A DNA stretch of 64,000 bases from the NCBI GenBank assembly GCA_902478545.1, contig CABSLA010000003.1, positions 1 to 64,000 of the forward strand. The letters are read 5' to 3'. The translations under genes were made by a program, and so were the position numbers. Numbering within the stretch: position 1 is the stretch's first letter; each line of letters opens with the position of its first letter. Positions 24,422-38,766 of the stretch are shown here, one piece after another. Under the pieces are notes generated by a model. The model did not search any database, was not told the DNA's origin, and worked only from the letters and a program-made list of their open reading frames with translations. The stretch is from an uncultured Collinsella sp. (lineage in GTDB: Bacteria; Actinomycetota; Coriobacteriia; Coriobacteriales; Coriobacteriaceae).

Positions 24422-25492
24422 TCAGCGCCCATACCACTGACGCTTCCATTCCTTAGCCAGATCCGCCTGTTGCGGAATACCCGCCAGCCTCATCTTCTCG
24501 ACCAGCTTCACCGGATTCTTAAGCTCGTTAAACGTAAACCGAAGCACCTTATGCCCGAGCATTGTCAGATGGGATTCCCGCTGACGCTCCGCCACAAACG
24601 GATCGATCGGCTCCCGGCCCTCGCCGGTCTGCAGCGTATACTTTCCCTTTCCGTCGAGCTCGCCGATCACGCACGTTCCATCCTCGAGCTTCCAGAAATA
24701 GTCGACGCGAAACACACGAGTCGGATCGAGCGGATCATGAAACTCCACCTGCAACTGCGGCACCGGAAAGCCGTACGCGATGAAGAACGCCCGGAAGCGC
24801 GACTCGCCGCCGTTTTCGGACAGTCCGTCCGCATGCGATGCAATCACCTGCGCCCTGCGATACCCACGCCGACCTTCGCAATCGGCGCGAAGCCGCTCAC
24901 ACAGTTCATCGCGCGACGAACCCTTCGCCCGCAAGGCAGAATCGGCAATTGCTAGCCCATAGGAAAACGGCGCCCGTAGCAGGCAATCCTCCACTGTGCG
25001 CCAAAACGGCGTCGCCCGCACACCGTCGACGCGCTCGAGTGCACCCGCCGCCTGCGGCCGCAGCAACCTGCACCCACCGCTCAACGCCGCAGAGCAGCCC
25101 GTCTTAACAAGAAAGCGAGGACCAAGCAAATCTTTCGGCACTTCCAAGCCCCACAGAAGTGCCGCGTCGTATCCCCAAAACGCCCAATCGGGATGAAACT
25201 TCGCAAGCCCCTTGATGGTCCGCAGCGCCCGCTCCGACGGCGTCAGCAAATCCCAATCATGTTGAAAGCAGAACAGATACGGCTCGGGCTCCGCGATATC
25301 ATCGGCCCCCACATGGCGCCTCAGCCACATGAGATCGGCGTTGTCATGCGTTGCGAGCAGCGTACCTTGCTCCCCTGCCTCCGTGAGCCGCGCGAGCATC
25401 CTGTTTCGTGCCAATGTGTTACGAGTCGCATGTTTATGCTTGCAGACGGTACTGGGCACCTTCATCACCACCACATCAGACAAACGAACCAT
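24422..25492 (-). CDS. AbiEi-like N-terminus with PD-(D/E)XK/DUF559-like nuclease domain, unknown function
   Basis: A protein of about 356 residues. The C-terminal third has a restriction-endonuclease-like pattern: VDYFW, then GELDGKGKY, then a conserved R..H.T.LG..VLRFTF segment, as in DUF559/Vsr-like PD-(D/E)XK domains. The middle resembles proteins annotated with an AbiEi-type antitoxin domain, common in actinobacteria. No AbiEii toxin is beside it. The start is uncertain: the frame extends into repeat unit 25519-25575, so I use the ATG at 25492, which has only a weak ribosome site; ATG at 25465 is possible. It is bracketed by two homologous repeat arrays, which suggests the gene and arrays move or duplicate together. 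Confidence 0.65.
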   Translation of the reverse strand: MVRLSDVVVMKVPSTVCKHKHATRNTLARNRMLARLTEAGEQGTLLATHDNADLMWLRRHVGADDIAEPEPYLFCFQHDWDLLTPSERALRTIKGLAKFHPDWAFWGYDAALLWGLEVPKDLLGPRFLVKTGCSAALSGGCRLLRPQAAGALERVDGVRATPFWRTVEDCLLRAPFSYGLAIADSALRAKGSSRDELCERLRADCEGRRGYRRAQVIASHADGLSENGGESRFRAFFIAYGFPVPQLQVEFHDPLDPTRVFRVDYFWKLEDGTCVIGELDGKGKYTLQTGEGREPIDPFVAERQRESHLTMLGHKVLRFTFNELKNPVKLVEKMRLAGIPQQADLAKEWKRQWYGR

Positions 25493-25518
25493 TGTCTCTG
25501 TTGCCCGCCGCGCCAAAC

Positions 25519-25816
25519 ATCTCATTCTGTAACAGGAAAACGGCATTTGAGCCTCCAGATGTTACAGAACGAGATCATTCGGCAGCGGTCCAACCCTTTG
25601 TCTCAATCTGTAACAGGCAAACCGGTTTTTAGCAGCTAGATGTTACAGATTGAGATAATTCATCAACAGCCAACCTTCCGTCTCGATCTGTAACAGTTAC
25701 AAGCCCAAACTGCCTCCAGATGTTACAGATCGAGACATTCGGGAACCACGCGCCCGTCAATCTCGATCTGTAACAGGTAGACCGTGTTTTGACAGCCAGT
25801 TGTTACAGATCAAGAC
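25519..25816. repeat. Family A hairpin array 2 (four 57-bp units)
   Basis: Units at 25519-25575, 25600-25656, 25680-25736 and 25760-25816; starts 81, 80 and 80 bp apart. Arms vary in pairs: CAATCTG/CAGATTG in unit 2 and CGATCTG/CAGATCG in unit 3. It fills the space between the unknown gene at 25837 and the PD-(D/E)XK-like gene. Confidence 0.92.
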
Positions 25817-25836
25817 AAGCCGGCATCGGCCCGCCC

Positions 25837-26544
25837 CTACTCCCATTCCTGCTCGTAGATATTGAGCGACTTCACGTACCGTCCCTGGGCTCCCATGATG
25901 TCGCGGACCAGGCGCAAAAAGAAGCTGATGCACGAGGTGTCAAAACCGTCCTGCAGGTCCTCCGGATGCACCGCGCCCGGCCCATCGACCGCCGTGTCGC
26001 TCAGGCGCGCAATGTCATACAGATAGAGCTGCCCCGCCGTCAGCCAGACATCATCCACGCACGCGAGGCGTACCGCGATGGCACCATCACTCCAATGCTC
26101 CTTTTGCACGATGTGAGGGTCGTAGACGTCAAAACGGCGGTCGGTGCGCGTGTCCTTCAGCACGACCATGCCAGTCGCGGGGTCCTTGTCCAAAATGCCA
26201 AAGCGCGAGAAATACTGCGTGTCACGCACCTGCTTAAGACGCCCGAGCGAAGCAGGAGAAATTGACGCTGGCGGCTCATCCACATACAGCTCCAACAGCG
26301 TCTTGCCGTGGTAATAGGGGCGCTCAAACAGCAGCCAATCGGTAAACGCCATGTTGTAGGCCATGATTTCGTTTTGAGAAGGTTCCTCGCAATAGCTGAG
26401 CCACGGATCGACGATAATCTCGAACTGCTCGCGCGCCAGCTCCAGGAATTGAAACTTCCGCAGCATCCAAAAGTGAGCCATGTCGGCAATATCGTTGCCG
26501 ACGGCTTCGGCCAGCTGTGCTCGGTCAAAAACTTGGTCAGTCAT
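25837..26544 (-). CDS. Conserved hypothetical protein
   Basis: A 235-residue acidic, soluble protein, rich in aromatic residues, with no signal peptide, membrane segment or cysteine cluster. I do not recognise the family. A strong ribosome site, GAGGAGG, precedes the ATG, and codon use matches the neighbouring housekeeping genes, so it is a real gene. Downstream is repeat array 2. Confidence 0.7.
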   Translation of the reverse strand: MTDQVFDRAQLAEAVGNDIADMAHFWMLRKFQFLELAREQFEIIVDPWLSYCEEPSQNEIMAYNMAFTDWLLFERPYYHGKTLLELYVDEPPASISPASLGRLKQVRDTQYFSRFGILDKDPATGMVVLKDTRTDRRFDVYDPHIVQKEHWSDGAIAVRLACVDDVWLTAGQLYLYDIARLSDTAVDGPGAVHPEDLQDGFDTSCISFFLRLVRDIMGAQGRYVKSLNIYEQEWE

Positions 26545-26841
26545 GGCATCCTCCTCAAACTGATGGACCTCAATTTGAGCTTACGAGGAGGGCGAGCAAC
26601 CGAGGCCAGTACGGGCAAAATGGGCCTCCGGCTGCAAACCAGATGCTAACCAAACACTTGACGGGGCACTTGACCGAATGAGCGCACCGCAAAGAAACCG
26701 CAGGTAGACATAGACAGCCAACCCGCCCTTTTGAGCCAGATGCCCGCTACCACCACAGAAACAACAGGTGACCACAGCCCAAGAAGTCGACAAATGAACA
26801 CCCATACGTCGACAAACGAGCAAATCGCTCGAAAAGAGTGT
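26545..26841. other. Non-coding gap upstream of the hypothetical gene
   Basis: It should hold the promoter of the minus-strand gene at 25837. It contains the short dyad GTCGACAAATG ... ACGTCGAC near 26787-26815 and ends at the family E hairpin. No convincing gene is present on either strand. Confidence 0.5.
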
Positions 26842-26879
26842 CCCCAACGACTAGACAAAAAAATGACTAGTCGTTGGGG
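26842..26879 (-). terminator. Family E hairpin, likely terminator of gltBD
   Basis: A perfect 13-bp stem (CCCCAACGACTAG with its complement) and a 12-base loop start 18 bases past the gltD stop. The loop carries seven T on the minus strand and TCTTTTC follows the stem. Related CGACTAG/GTTGGGGAC sequence occurs at 3207-3262. Confidence 0.65.
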
Positions 26880-26897
26880 CGTTCTTAAATGACTACT

Positions 26898-28379
<1,482 letters not shown>

Positions 28380-28384
28380 GGCAC

Positions 28385-33082
<4,698 letters not shown>

Positions 33083-33265
33083 CGCGATCCTCCCCTAGAT
33101 ATTAGACAGTCAGTTGAATAGGCATACTAGGAGCATCGCCGGCCCGTTGTGTTTCCCACCCGTTTCGAAACAATCGCGTAACGCACGCCCTCCGAGTGGA
33201 CACCGCCGAGCTCAAGGGCGACAGCAAGGACCCCAGGTTCGGCCCGTAAACTCACCGCTTCAAAC

Positions 33266-33482
33266 ATCTCAATCTGTAACAGGAAGACCCAATTTCGACG
33301 ACTTACTGTTACAGATTGAGATGTTATTGAGAGACGGCTCCGGATGTCTCAATCTGTAACACGAAGGGCCGATTTTGGCGGTCAGCTGTTACAGATCGAG
33401 ATATTCCATAGGACCATTTCTTCCTGTCTTGATCTGTAACACCTAGACCCAATTTCCATCCCTAGTTGTTACAAATCAAGAC
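33266..33482. repeat. Family A hairpin array 3 (three 57-bp units)
   Basis: Units at 33266-33322, 33346-33402 and 33426-33482, starts 80 bp apart, spacers 23 bases. The array lies in the divergent space between gltB and the Nramp gene. The rest of 33083-33604 holds no gene; bases 33119-33260 look like unannotated spacer. Confidence 0.92.
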
Positions 33483-33604
33483 ATTTCGGCAGCCCCCTTT
33501 CACTATCCTATCCAAATACAACAATTTTGTTAGTCTTGGTTAACTTTTGAGCCTAAAACGAGTATCCTTTGCGGCGTCAAGCAAACGGCACACAGGAGCG
33601 CACC

Positions 33605-34861
33605 ATGCTCAACCATCTCAAACAACACTTTGGCTCCCGACGCACCGGTGGCCACGGAGGCCTAGACATTGCGCGGCATATCGGCCCCGGGCTGCTCGTC
33701 ACCGTCGGCTTTATCGACCCGGGCAACTGGGCCTCCAATATGGCCGCCGGCTCACAGTTTGGCTACGCGCTGCTGTGGATCGTCACGCTGTCCACGATTA
33801 TGCTCATTGTGCTGCAGCACAACGCGGCACACCTGGGTATCGCCACGGGCACCTGTCTTGCCGAGGCCACGACGCGCCACCTGCCCCGCCTCGTCGGGCG
33901 TGCGATACTCGGCAGCGCATATCTAGCCACGATCGCCACCGCCATGGCCGAAGTCCTGGGCGGCGCGATCGCGCTTCAAATGCTCTTTGGCCTGCCCGTA
34001 CGCGCCGGCTGCGTCATCGTGGCGGCAGTATCGATGGCGATGCTCATGACGAACTCCTACAAGCGTGCCGAACGCTGGATCATCGCCTTCGTGGGCGTGG
34101 TAGGACTTTCGTTTTTAGCCGAGCTTGCGCTGGTCAAGGTCGACTGGCCGCAGGCCGCCGCAAGCTGGATCACACCCAGTATGCCCACCGGCTCTGCCGC
34201 GATTATCGTGAGTGTCCTGGGTGCGGTCGTTATGCCACACAACCTTTTTCTGCACTCCGAGGTCATCCAATCCATGCACTTCGAAGGCCAAGGCGAGCAA
34301 GTTATCGAGGAACGTCTGCGCTACGAGCTCTTCGACACGCTCTTTTCGATGGGCGTGGGCTGGGCAATCAACTCGGCCATGGTCATCCTGGCCGCAACGA
34401 CCTTCTTTGCGCACGGCATTATCGTAGACGACCTCGCCGTCGCAGCGGCCACACTCTCCCCCATCTTGGGCCCGGCGAGCTCGACCATCTTTGCGGTAGC
34501 GCTGCTGTTCGCGGGACTATCGAGCAGCGTGACAGCGGGCATGGCGGCGGGAACCATCACCGCGGGCATGTTCGACGAGGAATACGATATCCACGATCGA
34601 CATTCCTCGATCGGGGTGGCAGCCTGTTTCGTCGGTGCAGTGGCGGCGTGCCTGGTCGTCCCGAATCCTTTTGAAGGTCTCATCTGGAGTCAGGCACTGC
34701 TGTCGCTTCAGCTGCCGATTACGGTCTTTGTGCTCATACGACTCACCAGTTCGTCCCGCGTCATGGGCAAATACGCCAACTCGCGCCCGCTCAACGCGTT
34801 GCTCGTAGGGATCGGTGTCGTCGTAACGGCTCTCGACATCGTGCTGCTAACGGGGATGTGA
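33605..34861 (+). CDS. Nramp family divalent metal (Mn2+/Fe2+) transporter
   Basis: A 418-residue membrane protein with about 11 helices and the Nramp metal-site motifs DPGNW in helix 1 and MPHN in helix 6. It imports Mn2+ or Fe2+ using the proton gradient. The ATG at 33605 follows AGGAG; 12 upstream residues are dropped. A TTAGTCT ... AGCCTAA half-symmetry at about 33528-33556 may bind a DtxR/MntR regulator, but spacing is not standard. The gene is flanked on both sides by family A arrays. Confidence 0.9.
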   Translation: MLNHLKQHFGSRRTGGHGGLDIARHIGPGLLVTVGFIDPGNWASNMAAGSQFGYALLWIVTLSTIMLIVLQHNAAHLGIATGTCLAEATTRHLPRLVGRAILGSAYLATIATAMAEVLGGAIALQMLFGLPVRAGCVIVAAVSMAMLMTNSYKRAERWIIAFVGVVGLSFLAELALVKVDWPQAAASWITPSMPTGSAAIIVSVLGAVVMPHNLFLHSEVIQSMHFEGQGEQVIEERLRYELFDTLFSMGVGWAINSAMVILAATTFFAHGIIVDDLAVAAATLSPILGPASSTIFAVALLFAGLSSSVTAGMAAGTITAGMFDEEYDIHDRHSSIGVAACFVGAVAACLVVPNPFEGLIWSQALLSLQLPITVFVLIRLTSSSRVMGKYANSRPLNALLVGIGVVVTALDIVLLTGM

Positions 34862-34888
34862 TAGGACGGGGCGCCCACCCAGGCAAAC

Positions 34889-35105
34889 GTCTCGATCTGT
34901 AACATCTAGACCCGCTTTTGATGTCTAGGTGTTACAGATCGAGATCATTCCGAGGGACAGCTCCGTTTGTCTCAATCTGTAACACGTAGACCCCGTTTTC
35001 ACTGCTAGATGTTACAGATTGAGATCTTCTGCCGGACGGTTTTAGTTTGTCTTGATCTGTAACAAGTAGACCCGTTTTAAGCCGCCGCATGTTACAGATT
35101 GAGAC
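34889..35105. repeat. Family A hairpin array 4 (three 57-bp units)
   Basis: Units at 34889-34945, 34969-35025 and 35049-35105, starts 80 bp apart, 23-base spacers. It begins 28 bases after the Nramp stop. Inner stems TAGACCC..CTAG are clear here (CTAGA/TCTAG in unit 1). Confidence 0.92.
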
Positions 35106-35173
35106 AAACGGTCGGCCGGACTCACGACAGACAGGATCGGCTAACAGCAGCCGTGATCCCTTGGGGACGGAGG

Positions 35174-35210
35174 AAAAGGGCCCCGGCCGGGATGACCGAC
35201 CGGGGCCCTT
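35174..35210 (-). terminator. Terminator after the rubredoxin gene
   Basis: A 15-bp near-perfect stem starting AAGGGCCCCGG with TTTT on the minus-strand side. Just upstream lies TTGGGGACGGAGGAAAA, also found at 3609-3625, another small dispersed repeat. Confidence 0.7.
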
Positions 35211-35249
35211 GGACAGAGCTATGTTCGGCTTTCGCCGTGTGCCTGCGAG

Positions 35250-35393
35250 TTACTCTTCGACGAGCTCAAACTGATCGGGACCGACGCCGCACACCGGGCA
35301 CACGTAGTCCTCGGGCAGCTCGGGCGTATCGACCTCAACCTCGTAACCGCAAACGACGCACACGAACTTATACGTATTCTTCTCCTCAGCCAT
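35250..35393 (-). CDS. Rubredoxin
   Basis: A 47-residue protein with the two rubredoxin knuckles CVVCGYE and CPVCGVG that bind a single Fe(Cys)4 centre, spaced by the usual 29 residues. It carries single electrons in the cytoplasm, often to peroxide- or oxygen-reducing enzymes. AGAGGAG precedes the ATG. It lies 89 bases downstream of the flavin reductase gene on the same strand, so the two probably form an oxidative-defence pair. Confidence 0.93.
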   Translation of the reverse strand: MAEEKNTYKFVCVVCGYEVEVDTPELPEDYVCPVCGVGPDQFELVEE

Positions 35394-35482
35394 GATGTTC
35401 TCCTCTCGAACGTGACTGGTGATGTACTTCGCTTATTAGTATATGTTCTCAATAAAATAATGCAAGTGTTTTTACAACAATT

Positions 35483-35986
35483 CTAGCCTTGATAGGACGA
35501 GGCCTTCGGAGGCGTCTTGCCCTTCAGGACCTTGTGGTAGTAGTCGTAGGTGAGCGGCGTCTCGTCGCCCAGGCGCTCGGCGTCCTCGACCTCGCCGATA
35601 AACAGCAGGTGCGTACCCACGTCCACGGTGTCAATCAAACGGCAGCTAAACAGCGCTGCCGCATGCTCGGGCACATAGGGCATGCCCAGAGCCGTCTCGC
35701 GGGTCTCGTACTTGGCAAACTTGTCGTAGTCGCTGCTGGTGCGGAACCCAAAGTTACCGATGTAGAGCATGTCGGCCGTCTGATCGATCACGGTCAGCGC
35801 AAACGCCTTGGCCGATGCGATGACACCCGAGGTGACGTTGTCCTTGTTTACGGCAACCGAAATGCGCGGCGGCATGGACGTCACCTGCACCGCCGTGTTG
35901 ATGACGCAGCCGGCGCGCAGCCCGTCTGCCGCGGCGCTCACCACGTACAGGCCGCTCGGCATGGTAAAGAACGCAGTTTTGTCCAT
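35483..35986 (-). CDS. Flavin reductase family protein (flavoredoxin-like)
   Basis: A 167-residue FMN-binding split-barrel protein (TMPSGLYVVSA near the N-terminus, then VNKDNVTSGVIASAKAFALTV). Such proteins transfer electrons between NAD(P)H, FMN and small iron proteins; with a rubredoxin gene downstream it likely works as an NADH:rubredoxin- or high-molecular-weight-rubredoxin-like system. The ATG at 35986 follows AGGGGAG; 17 upstream residues are dropped. Confidence 0.85.
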   Translation of the reverse strand: MDKTAFFTMPSGLYVVSAAADGLRAGCVINTAVQVTSMPPRISVAVNKDNVTSGVIASAKAFALTVIDQTADMLYIGNFGFRTSSDYDKFAKYETRETALGMPYVPEHAAALFSCRLIDTVDVGTHLLFIGEVEDAERLGDETPLTYDYYHKVLKGKTPPKASSYQG

Positions 35987-36037
35987 AACGATCACTCCCC
36001 TAACCCGGGTTGGAACCTCATGGATGTATGTACCCAC

Positions 36038-36071
36038 AAAAAAGGCGGCACCCCTAACGGATGCCGCCTTT
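36038..36071 (-). terminator. Terminator between smpB and the flavin reductase gene
   Basis: A perfect 10-bp stem (AAAGGCGGCA with its complement) followed on the minus strand by TTTTTT. It ends the smpB transcript. Confidence 0.85.
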
Positions 36072-36120
36072 GGGGCATATGTGTCAGAACAGTAAGAAAG
36101 ATGAGACAGCTGAAGTCGAG

Positions 36121-36224
36121 GTGGGACAAAGATATCAGTAGTTTTTGTCCCAGGGTCGCTTGCGGTAACAAGGCCGATCGGGCTCTCGCACCTGGGACAA
36201 AAACTACTGATATCTTTGTCCCAC
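36121..36224. repeat. 34-bp perfect inverted repeat
   Basis: The arms 36121-36154 and 36191-36224 are exact inverted copies (GTGGGACAAAGATATC at the outer end) around a 36-base loop. Each arm also folds on itself: GGGACAAA with TTTGTCCC. It ends 20 bases before the smpB stop, between smpB and its terminator, and contains no gene. Confidence 0.92.
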
Positions 36225-36244
36225 CGTCCCTGCAGGTCGAGCGC

Positions 36245-36715
36245 CTAGCGGTTGCGCTCCTTGAGGGCGCGGTCAATCTCGCGTTGGACATCACGCTTGG
36301 CCATGTCCTCGCGCTTGTCGTAGAGCTTCTTGCCGCGACCCAGACCCAGCAGCAGCTTTACACGGCCGTCGGTATTAAAGTAGAGCTCCAACGGAACCAG
36401 CGCATAACCACGGTTGCGAAGTTTGCCGTCAAGAAAGTCGATCTCCTTGCGGTGCAGCAGCAGACGACGCCGACGGTCGGGATCGCGATTCCACACGCCA
36501 CCATGGCTATAAGGGTGGATATGCAGTCCGACGAGCCAGCACTCGCCGCCACGAATCAGCGCAAAAGTGTCAGTGATCTGACAGGCGCGCTCGCGAATCG
36601 ACTTGACCTCGGTGCCGCTCAGCTCAATACCGCACTCAAACGTCTCATCGATAAAGTACTCGTGATGTGCCGAGCGATTCTTGGAAATGAGTTTGCGCTC
36701 GCGCTTACTGGGCAT
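36245..36715 (-). CDS. smpB: SsrA-binding protein
   Basis: A 156-residue SmpB that escorts tmRNA to stalled ribosomes. It shows the family core KNRSAHHEYFIDETFECGIELSG (first residues), the SIRERACQITD and GLHIHPYS segments, and the basic C-terminal tail KREDMAKRDVQREIDRALK. The ATG at 36715 follows AAGGAGG and overlaps the upstream TPR gene's stop. RNase R, its usual decay partner, lies about 4 kb away on the same strand. No tmRNA gene is in the window. Confidence 0.95.
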   Translation of the reverse strand: MPSKRERKLISKNRSAHHEYFIDETFECGIELSGTEVKSIRERACQITDTFALIRGGECWLVGLHIHPYSHGGVWNRDPDRRRRLLLHRKEIDFLDGKLRNRGYALVPLELYFNTDGRVKLLLGLGRGKKLYDKREDMAKRDVQREIDRALKERNR

Positions 36716-37622
36716 CGCCGGCCTCCTTGGCGCCATCGGAACCCTTGCCCGCAGCCTCGCGCTTTGCCTTGCGCTCGGCATTGAGCTCGGCATCGCTCTC
36801 GCGCACCAGTTTAATAATCGCCGCGCAGGCCTCCTCGCCCACCAAGTCGCGAGCACGCACCGTCAGGCGCGTCGCCTCCTGCTTGTCGCCGTCGCTTGCG
36901 GCATCGGTCGCGCACATAATCAGGCAGATGGCGATCTCGGCCGAAGGCGAGGTCGGAACGCCTTGCAGGGCCAGTTCACCCATCACGTGCTCGTCGCTCT
37001 CATCGGCGGCATCCGGATAGGTGGTATGGATCTTGTTGAGCAGGCGCGTCGTATGCGCATCGTTGGGCGCCAGGCGCAGCGCCAGACGCGCGCAGCCCAC
37101 GGCAGCCGAAACGTTCTCGGTCTCGGGCTCCAAGAAGTACTGACCTAGATTGGCGTAAGCGCGGGCGGCGCACTTGCCATCACTTGCACGCTCCAGCACC
37201 GAGAACGAGAGCGATGCCCATTCCTGCTTGTCCTCGAGTGCGCGGAACAACTCGGCCAAATCCAGACGATAGTTGCAGTTCATGGGATCCCAACGCACAG
37301 CTTGCATCAGGGCGTTGCGAGCGCTCACATAATCCTGCTGGCGAATATAGGCAAACGCCATGTCGGAGTACAGGCGGTCAAAGGGAACCTCGACCTGCAC
37401 GAGCTCGCGCGGATCCTTCTCCACGCGTCGATAGGCCAAACGCTCAAACTTGCTATCGAAGCTAAAGTACTGGCGCTTCTCCTCCGTCTTGCACTCGGCG
37501 TCAATATACTCCTCGGCGAGCTCCACCAGACGCTCCAGCAGCGGCGTCGCCGTGGCCAGGTCACCCTGCGCCAGATAGTTCTCGGCATACGTAATGTCTT
37601 GCAAGCTGATGGGCAGGTCCAT
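36705..37622 (-). CDS. Tetratricopeptide-repeat protein
   Basis: A 305-residue soluble helical protein with TPR-like pairs, for example FAYIRQQDYVSARNALMQAVRWDP (part of one repeat) and AARAYANLGQYFLE. The C-terminus is a charged Lys/Glu/Ala tail. TPRs bind other proteins; no partner is evident. It overlaps smpB by 11 bases and is co-transcribed with it. Confidence 0.75.
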   Translation of the reverse strand: MDLPISLQDITYAENYLAQGDLATATPLLERLVELAEEYIDAECKTEEKRQYFSFDSKFERLAYRRVEKDPRELVQVEVPFDRLYSDMAFAYIRQQDYVSARNALMQAVRWDPMNCNYRLDLAELFRALEDKQEWASLSFSVLERASDGKCAARAYANLGQYFLEPETENVSAAVGCARLALRLAPNDAHTTRLLNKIHTTYPDAADESDEHVMGELALQGVPTSPSAEIAICLIMCATDAASDGDKQEATRLTVRARDLVGEEACAAIIKLVRESDAELNAERKAKREAAGKGSDGAKEAGDAQ

Positions 37623-37676
37623 GGCTACTCCTCGAGCGGGACGAAACGCGGCAAACGCCGCTTGCGGTCAATACAC

Positions 37677-37704
37677 AAAACCCGGGTCTCTTACGAGGCC
37701 CGGG
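37677..37704 (-). terminator. Terminator of the tRNA pair
   Basis: Stem CCCGGGTCTC ... GAGGCCCGGG just past the tRNA-Glu 3' end, followed on the minus strand by TTTTGTG. Confidence 0.85.
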
Positions 37705-37715
37705 CGTTCATTTTG

Positions 37716-37792
37716 TGGTAGCCCGTACCAGATTCGAACTGGTGATCTCCGCCTTGAGAGGGCGGCGTCCTAAACCGCTAGACGAACGGGCC
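37716..37792 (-). tRNA. tRNA-Glu (anticodon CTC)
   Basis: 77 bases including an encoded CCA. The acceptor stem GGCCCGT pairs with ACGGGCT (one G-U), and the anticodon stem CCGCC/GGCGG closes the loop CTCTCAA. The T-loop GTTCGAATC is present. Confidence 0.95.
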
Positions 37793-37809
37793 ATATGTAG
37801 CAAATGCAA

Positions 37810-37883
37810 TGGCTGGGATGGAGGGAGTCGAACCCCCATTGACGGAACCAGAATCCGCTGTCCTGCCATTAGACGACATCCCA
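37810..37883 (-). tRNA. tRNA-Gln (anticodon CTG)
   Basis: 74 bases including CCA. Acceptor TGGGATG pairs with CATCCCA, the anticodon loop TTCTGGT is on stem GCGGA/TCCGT, and the T-loop GTTCGACTC is present. It lies 17 bases upstream of tRNA-Glu in one transcript. Confidence 0.95.
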
Positions 37884-38159
37884 ATGACTGCATCGCTGCG
37901 CTCGGCTGTGCCTTTGCGCAAGAAAGAAATATACGGGAAGTCCCGCCGTGACGCAAGCCCCAATTTTGACTTTTTTGAAATTCAGCCAAATTGGCCTAAA
38001 TTGGCCCAACCCGTGAAGGACCTGTGAAGCCAACCGCTGTACACGAAGGGCAAAACGCCGTGAGCGGCAGCCGTCAACCGTTGGCAGATTCTACCGTGAA
38101 AACGATAGCACCAGGCAACACAATCGAAGTATCAATGATCGCGTAGATATCGAGGCGCC

Positions 38160-38570
38160 ATGGACGAAGAGCTTGATTACCTATGGGAGACCCTGGGCCT
38201 CGAGATCACTGCCGACCTTTGGCCCGAACGGGACAAAATTCACCCCACGTTACGCCCCGCCATTACTGTGGTGCAGGCAAAATACCGCCGTGCATCCTTT
38301 TTAATCATGCGGATGTCATGGCACGCGGGACTCCCCGACCTTAAGCGAATCCAGGCAAGCCTCGTCGAGCTATCCGGTATGCCGACCGTCATATCCGAGG
38401 CGCACCTGGAGCAGCGCCAACGCGAGCGACTGCAACAGCAGCGGATTCCCTTTATCTGCCCCGGCGTTCAGGCATATCTGCCCTTTATGGACGAGGAGTA
38501 CTGGAGCGGCAAGCCCAACAAGCACGTAAAGGTCTACGATCCGCACGAATGGGCACAGCTGGCGGACTGA
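38160..38570 (+). CDS. Unknown protein resembling the N-terminal domain of large MarR-like regulators
   Basis: A 136-residue soluble protein. The segment from LQQQRIPFICPGVQAYLP onward resembles the domain found ahead of a MarR-type helix-turn-helix in some firmicute regulators (pattern IPFV.PG.Q.YLP). Here that DNA-binding half is missing: the frame ends with HEWAQLAD and non-coding repeats follow. It may be a stand-alone domain or a gene cut at its 3' end by the repeat at 38588. GAGG precedes the ATG. Function unknown. Confidence 0.6.
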   Translation: MDEELDYLWETLGLEITADLWPERDKIHPTLRPAITVVQAKYRRASFLIMRMSWHAGLPDLKRIQASLVELSGMPTVISEAHLEQRQRERLQQQRIPFICPGVQAYLPFMDEEYWSGKPNKHVKVYDPHEWAQLAD

Positions 38571-38587
38571 CTGAGGCAGGCCCGCCG

Positions 38588-38761
38588 GCGGAAAGTGCGT
38601 TCCAGATTTCAAGCTCAAACTGGTCCCCACTTTCCCGTCGAGCCCTCAACCGGAGACCGTGTCCCACAATCGAAGCTCAGAATGGGACGTGCTTTCCGCA
38701 ACCGGCCACTTTGGGAAAGTGCATCCCATTCTGGAAGCGAATTCCGGGTCGCACTTTCCGC
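38588..38761. repeat. MITE-like palindromic element
   Basis: Perfect 12-bp terminal inverted repeats, GCGGAAAGTGCG at 38588-38599 and its complement at 38750-38761. Inside is a second hairpin with 20-bp imperfect arms (38678-38697 and 38714-38733, CAGAATGGGA...). It fills the 196-base gap between two convergent genes and codes for nothing visible. Confidence 0.7.
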
Positions 38762-38766
38762 AGCCG

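Noticed and set aside
33528..33556. MntR/DtxR box ahead of the Nramp gene
   Set aside because: The half-sites TTAGTCT and AGCCTAA are too far apart and mismatched for a confident operator.
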